Origin: Lineus longissimus
Taxonomy: Eukaryota; Nemertea; Pilidiophora; Heteronemertea; Lineidae
Direction of reading: 5' to 3'
Length of the DNA: 64,000 bases
Assembly (NCBI RefSeq): GCF_910592395.1
Contig: NC_088311.1
Location: 23,404,646 to 23,468,645 of the forward strand
Shown here: positions 60,899 to 64,000 of the stretch, one piece after another
Numbering within the stretch: position 1 is the first letter of the stretch
Layout of the letters: each line of letters opens with the position of its first letter
Position numbers and translations under genes: made by a program
The notes under the pieces: generated by a model
What the model saw: only the letters and a program-made list of their open reading frames with translations
What the model was told of the DNA's origin: nothing
Database searches by the model: none

Positions 60899-61748
60899 CG
60901 AGATTTTTGAAAAATGTTCTCGTTATCATTCATTCATGTACGTTTATCAGGCGCGGATCCAAGCGGGTATACCAGACGCACGGCTCCTAACTGATGTAAA
61001 CGTTTTTAATTTACCACTCATGAAATTTTGGAACACACCTGTCCAGGATTGTTGATGAGAAATGCAGAGCACGCTCCCTCTTTTTCCAGTTCGCCGGCCC
61101 TCTTATACCACCACCTTAGTACCATTATGAATATTATCACGAAGAAAACCCTTCACCCGAACTTTTCAAGCTGAACTACACACTGATTTAGGTGTTCGAG
61201 CACTCCAGAGAATGGTTTGACATGTCGGCGCTAAATTCATTATCAGTGATGAGCATTTAGTTTGTAACTATACAGTGATGAGCTGCAGGCGGATAGATTC
61301 AAATTACATATCATCTTCCTGGTCACCTAAATCCCACACCCAAACTGTCCCTTCAAATCACGTGCACGGAGCTAAATAAATACGATTGCCGTGTGCTTGC
61401 GCACTTCCGACTACAAAGGAATCGAATCTTAATTCAAATTCGCCATTGCTGACATCATTGGCGCCAAAGACTATTTCTTTTCACCCTGTTGACCTCGCTT
61501 CTAAAAACTTTTTTGAGAAAGCCATTCAAACATTAAAATCAACTACGAACATTATCTATAATATCACCGAGCTATATTAATGCGATATATCAAGAAATAA
61601 CTGTCGCCTTATCGAATTATACGGTTAGCCTGGAACTATTTGGACCCAATTACCCTTCCGCCAGCGTATAACCTCGTCACAATCATGGCGCTTCTTCAAT
61701 ATGCCGACGACTTGACCAACGAAAATCCCGGTCTACCATTAAAGCCTT

Positions 61749-61823
61749 GATGGCCTCGGCGGTTAGACGGTTGCACTGTGAAATGGTTGGTCACGAGTTC
61801 GAACCCCGGCGAATCTATTTTTT
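61749..61823 (+). ncRNA. tRNA-like Pol III-type unit, array copy 3
   Basis: Identical layout with one substitution in the middle (ctgtgaaatgg); the T6 lies at 61818-61823. Confidence 0.45.
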
Positions 61824-62235
61824 CGAGATTTTTGAAAAATGTTCTCGTTATCATTCATTCATGTACGTTTATCAGGCGCGGATCCAAGCGGGTATACCAG
61901 ACGCACGGCTCCTAACTGATGTAAACGTTTTTAATTTACCACTCATGAAATTTTGGAACACACCTGTCCAGGATTGTTGATGAGAAATGCAGAGCACGCT
62001 CCCTCTTTTTCCAGTTCGCCGGCCCTCTTATACCACCACCTTAGTACCATTATGAATATTATCACGAAGAAAACCCCTTCACCCGAACTTTTCAAGCTGA
62101 ACTACACACTGATTTAGGTGTTCGAGCACTCCAGAGAATGGTTTGACATGTCGGCGCTAAATTCATTATCAGTGATGAGCATTTAGTTTGTAACTACAGT
62201 GATGAGCTGCAGGCGGATAGATTCAAATTGCATCT

Positions 62236-62689
62236 TCCTGGTCACCTAAATCCCACACCCAAACTGTCCCTTCAAATCACGTGCACGGAGCTAAATAAAT
62301 ACGATTGCCGTGTGCTTGCGCGCTTCCGACTACAAAGGAATCGAATCTTAATTCAAATTCGCCATTGCTGACATCATTGGCGCCAAAGACTATTTCTTTT
62401 CACCCTGTTGACCTCGCTTCTAAAAACTTTTTTGAGAAAGCCATTCAAACATTAAAATCAACTACGAACATTATCTATAATATCACCGAGCTATATAAAT
62501 GCGATATATCAAGAAATAACTGTCGCCTTATCGAATTATACGGTTAGCTTGGAACTATTTGTACCAAATTACCCTTCCGCCAGCGTATAACCTCGTCACA
62601 ATCATGGCGCTTCTTCAATATGCCGACGACTCGACCAACGAAAATCCCGGTGCACTCTTGACTTGGGTGTGGGATTTAGGTGACCAGGA
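62236..62689. repeat. inverted copy of an array segment at the array end
   Basis: tcctggtcacctaaatccca (from 62236) reappears as its reverse complement at 62663-62689, immediately after the last array unit breaks off. Confidence 0.85.
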
Positions 62690-62739
62690 GGAAAATGCAC
62701 TCCTCGATGTAGCAAGAGGCTAAATGCTGTCCACAACAT

Positions 62740-62944
62740 TTGAGTGTAATGTCACAACCAGTGTAACGTTTTAGTGTTCCTATTGGCGAGTGTTCCCCTT
62801 ATTTTTTGATGTGCTGAAAGGGAAGAAGAGACGGCCAGGTTGTGCATGTATTCACAAGAATAGTGAGATGATAGCTCAATCTAAGGCAGTAAGCCCTGGT
62901 GTCTGCGGTAAGAGACGTTACATTGGTTGTGACATTACACTCAA
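62740..62944. mobile_element. inverted-repeat element, 30-bp arms
   Basis: ttgagtgtaatgtcacaacc at the left and ggttgtgacattacactcaa at the right are reverse complements and extend to 30 bp with one mismatch. No open frame of note. Confidence 0.75.
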
Positions 62945-63019
62945 TGGACGTGTGTGACAGACGTGATGAGGGAAGACTTTCGTTTCGTCGCCACTGCTTG
63001 GGGAGTGTAGGTTGTGACA

Positions 63020-63137
63020 GGGTGATATGAATAAAGACTAGCAAATGCTTTTATCTAAATCTCCATGTACATTTACACTAGGCCTTTCTGTACAAAACCG
63101 GAGTAAAAGGATTTGCTAGTCTTTATTCATATCACCC
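63020..63137. mobile_element. inverted-repeat element, about 34-bp arms
   Basis: gggtgatatgaataaagact at the left and agtctttattcatatcaccc at the right are reverse complements; the arms have one or two mismatches. It lies in the downstream flank of the GPCR gene. Confidence 0.85.
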
Positions 63138-63318
63138 GATATCTCTGCCGGCGCTTCGACGAAAGCTGATTGTGACATGGTCTCAGGATTGATTATGCAG
63201 TTCATGTTTCAAAAACAGTGAATTGTTGTGAGCCCAGGTTGTGAACGGATAAAAAGCTTAATAGCAAAACCAGGCACAACAAAATGATGAAAATAAAACA
63301 CGTGTCGTGCATACTTGA

Positions 63319-63324
63319 TTTATT
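63319..63324 (-). terminator. candidate polyadenylation signal of the GPCR gene
   Basis: AATAAA on the minus strand, about 215 nt after the stop codon. Confidence 0.4.
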
Positions 63325-63537
63325 GACAATATCAGACAGACAAGGTATTCTACACACTGTGTAGAAGATGGAGATAATAATCAAGATAGCACATCAAGAT
63401 TAAGATAGTACATTACACAAACCTTTAGCTTTCAGCTTAATATTTCTCATCAATCAAGTGTGACAAGAATGCAAGTCCCCCTTGACGTCTATACTCCGAC
63501 CCTCATGGTATGTCGCTTTATATTTAGAATTGATTTG

Positions 63538-64000
63538 TCAGTTGGGGACTGTACTTGTCATAGTAGCTGTGCCTACGACCGCAATCACCTGATGCGACCT
63601 CCCCCGTGTCAATCGAGAGTTACTCTCCACATCCGCACTTGAGGTAGCAACTTTTCGTTTCCTTCTGAAACAGGTCAGGATATTTTTATACGCGTCTTTG
63701 AAATGGTTGTTCATTGCTCCGTAGACGATCCAGTCCACGCAGGAATTACTGAAAGCCAGCCACCCTACAATCCGGAACAGAAGAGGATGGACGGGGTAGT
63801 AGATGTCGATGAGAACGACCATCCCAAAGGGGAACCAGAGCACGACGAATATTAGGTACGCGAGAAACATACATAATATTGCGCGGTTCTCCTTCTGCTG
63901 CCGCGCAACCATTGCGCTTGACAAGGCGCCGGAGGTGTGCGAGCGAACTTTCTGCCCCGTTGTCTTGATCTTTGTGTAGATTGCGAAGTAGAATGATCCA
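63538..64000 (-). CDS. class A (rhodopsin-like) GPCR, C-terminal part, runs off the right edge
   Basis: This is a seven-helix receptor of unknown ligand. The frame is open from the window edge: end of TM5 (SFYFAIYTKIK), intracellular loop 3, then TM6 (AILCMFLAYLIFVVLWFPFG, with LWFP in the place of the usual CWxP) and TM7 (VGWLAFSNSCVDWIVYGAMN). The NPxxY motif is DWIVY here, an unusual substitution. Helix 8 is HFKDAYKNIL, followed by a basic and Ser/Thr-rich tail to the TGA at 63538. The frame shows no methionine before the edge that could be the real start, so at least TM1-TM5 lie outside. The sequence loosely resembles melatonin/moody-type receptors; the subfamily is not assignable. Confidence 0.88.
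   Translation of the reverse strand, partial: GSFYFAIYTKIKTTGQKVRSHTSGALSSAMVARQQKENRAILCMFLAYLIFVVLWFPFGMVVLIDIYYPVHPLLFRIVGWLAFSNSCVDWIVYGAMNNHFKDAYKNILTCFRRKRKVATSSADVESNSRLTRGRSHQVIAVVGTATMTSTVPN

Larger units (their letters stand above)
59218..62651 (+). repeat. 925-bp tandem array, 3.7 units
   Basis: The landmark cacgctccctc recurs at 59223, 60145, 61070 and 61995 (spacing 922, 925, 925). Units are nearly identical. Each has a cacgtgcacggagctaaata segment and a TATA-like ctatataaatgcgat (ctatattaatgcgat in unit 3); units 1-3 also carry a tRNA-like segment ending in T6. Unit 4 stops before the tRNA-like part. Same-length open frames recur in the units; I take them as by-products of duplication, not genes. 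Confidence 0.96.

Noticed and set aside
59536-62547. Recurring 80- and 77-codon plus-strand open frames in the 925-bp array
   Set aside because: They recur because the DNA unit is duplicated. One runs through the tRNA-like segment, neither shows a domain, and the 80-codon frame is interrupted in one unit.

Overview
The window is animal genomic DNA. Genes are split into short exons with GT-AG introns, about 40% GC by eye. It holds tRNA-derived SINE-like copies, foldback/MITE-like palindromes and several minisatellites. Protein similarity (an ankyrin-rich TRPA1 channel and a neurocalcin-type calcium sensor with invertebrate-like residues) points to a non-vertebrate bilaterian, probably a marine invertebrate. 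The species cannot be fixed from sequence alone. No bacterial-type operon, CRISPR array or prophage is visible.

Three protein genes are supported, all on the minus strand. (1) 1-15073 is a nearly complete TRPA1-like channel gene. I resolved 22 coding exons with matching splice phases: about 1,031 residues from the ATG at 15043, lacking only the last C-terminal part beyond the left edge. It shows the ankyrin-repeat N-terminus, the cysteine-bearing linker, S1-S6, a Leu-Gly-Asp pore filter and the post-S6 TRP-like helix. One intron uses a GC donor, and one intron contains a 74-bp tandem array copied from the adjoining exon end and its splice donor. (2) 25091-28134 is a two-coding-exon neurocalcin/hippocalcin-type neuronal calcium sensor of 191 residues. 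It has an N-myristoylation start, an inactive EF1 and three canonical EF-hands. (3) 63538-64000 is the C-terminal part of a class A GPCR (end of TM5 to the tail) that runs off the right edge.

The rest, about 15.1-25.1 kb and 28.2-63.5 kb, has no convincing coding exon and is shaped by repeats. These are a 102-bp-armed foldback whose right arm continues as a 109-bp satellite (17.6-19.04 kb), a 44-bp minisatellite (30.55-30.99 kb), an 89-bp minisatellite (47.44-48.86 kb), and a 925-bp tandem array at 59.2-62.65 kb. Three of the four 925-bp units carry a tRNA-like A-box/B-box segment closed by a T6 Pol III-type terminator. Hairpin-forming elements lie at 26.5, 29.3, 62.7 and 63.05 kb. Possible long 5' introns of the calcium-sensor gene or distal regulatory DNA may lie in the large gene-poor part. 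A perfect CRE palindrome lies about 226 bp upstream of the calcium-sensor start codon, and a CRE cluster lies at 39.74-39.90 kb.

Together the genes are sensory/neuronal: a chemo- or thermosensory cation channel, a calcium sensor and a GPCR. Their adjacency is not evidence of a joint system.
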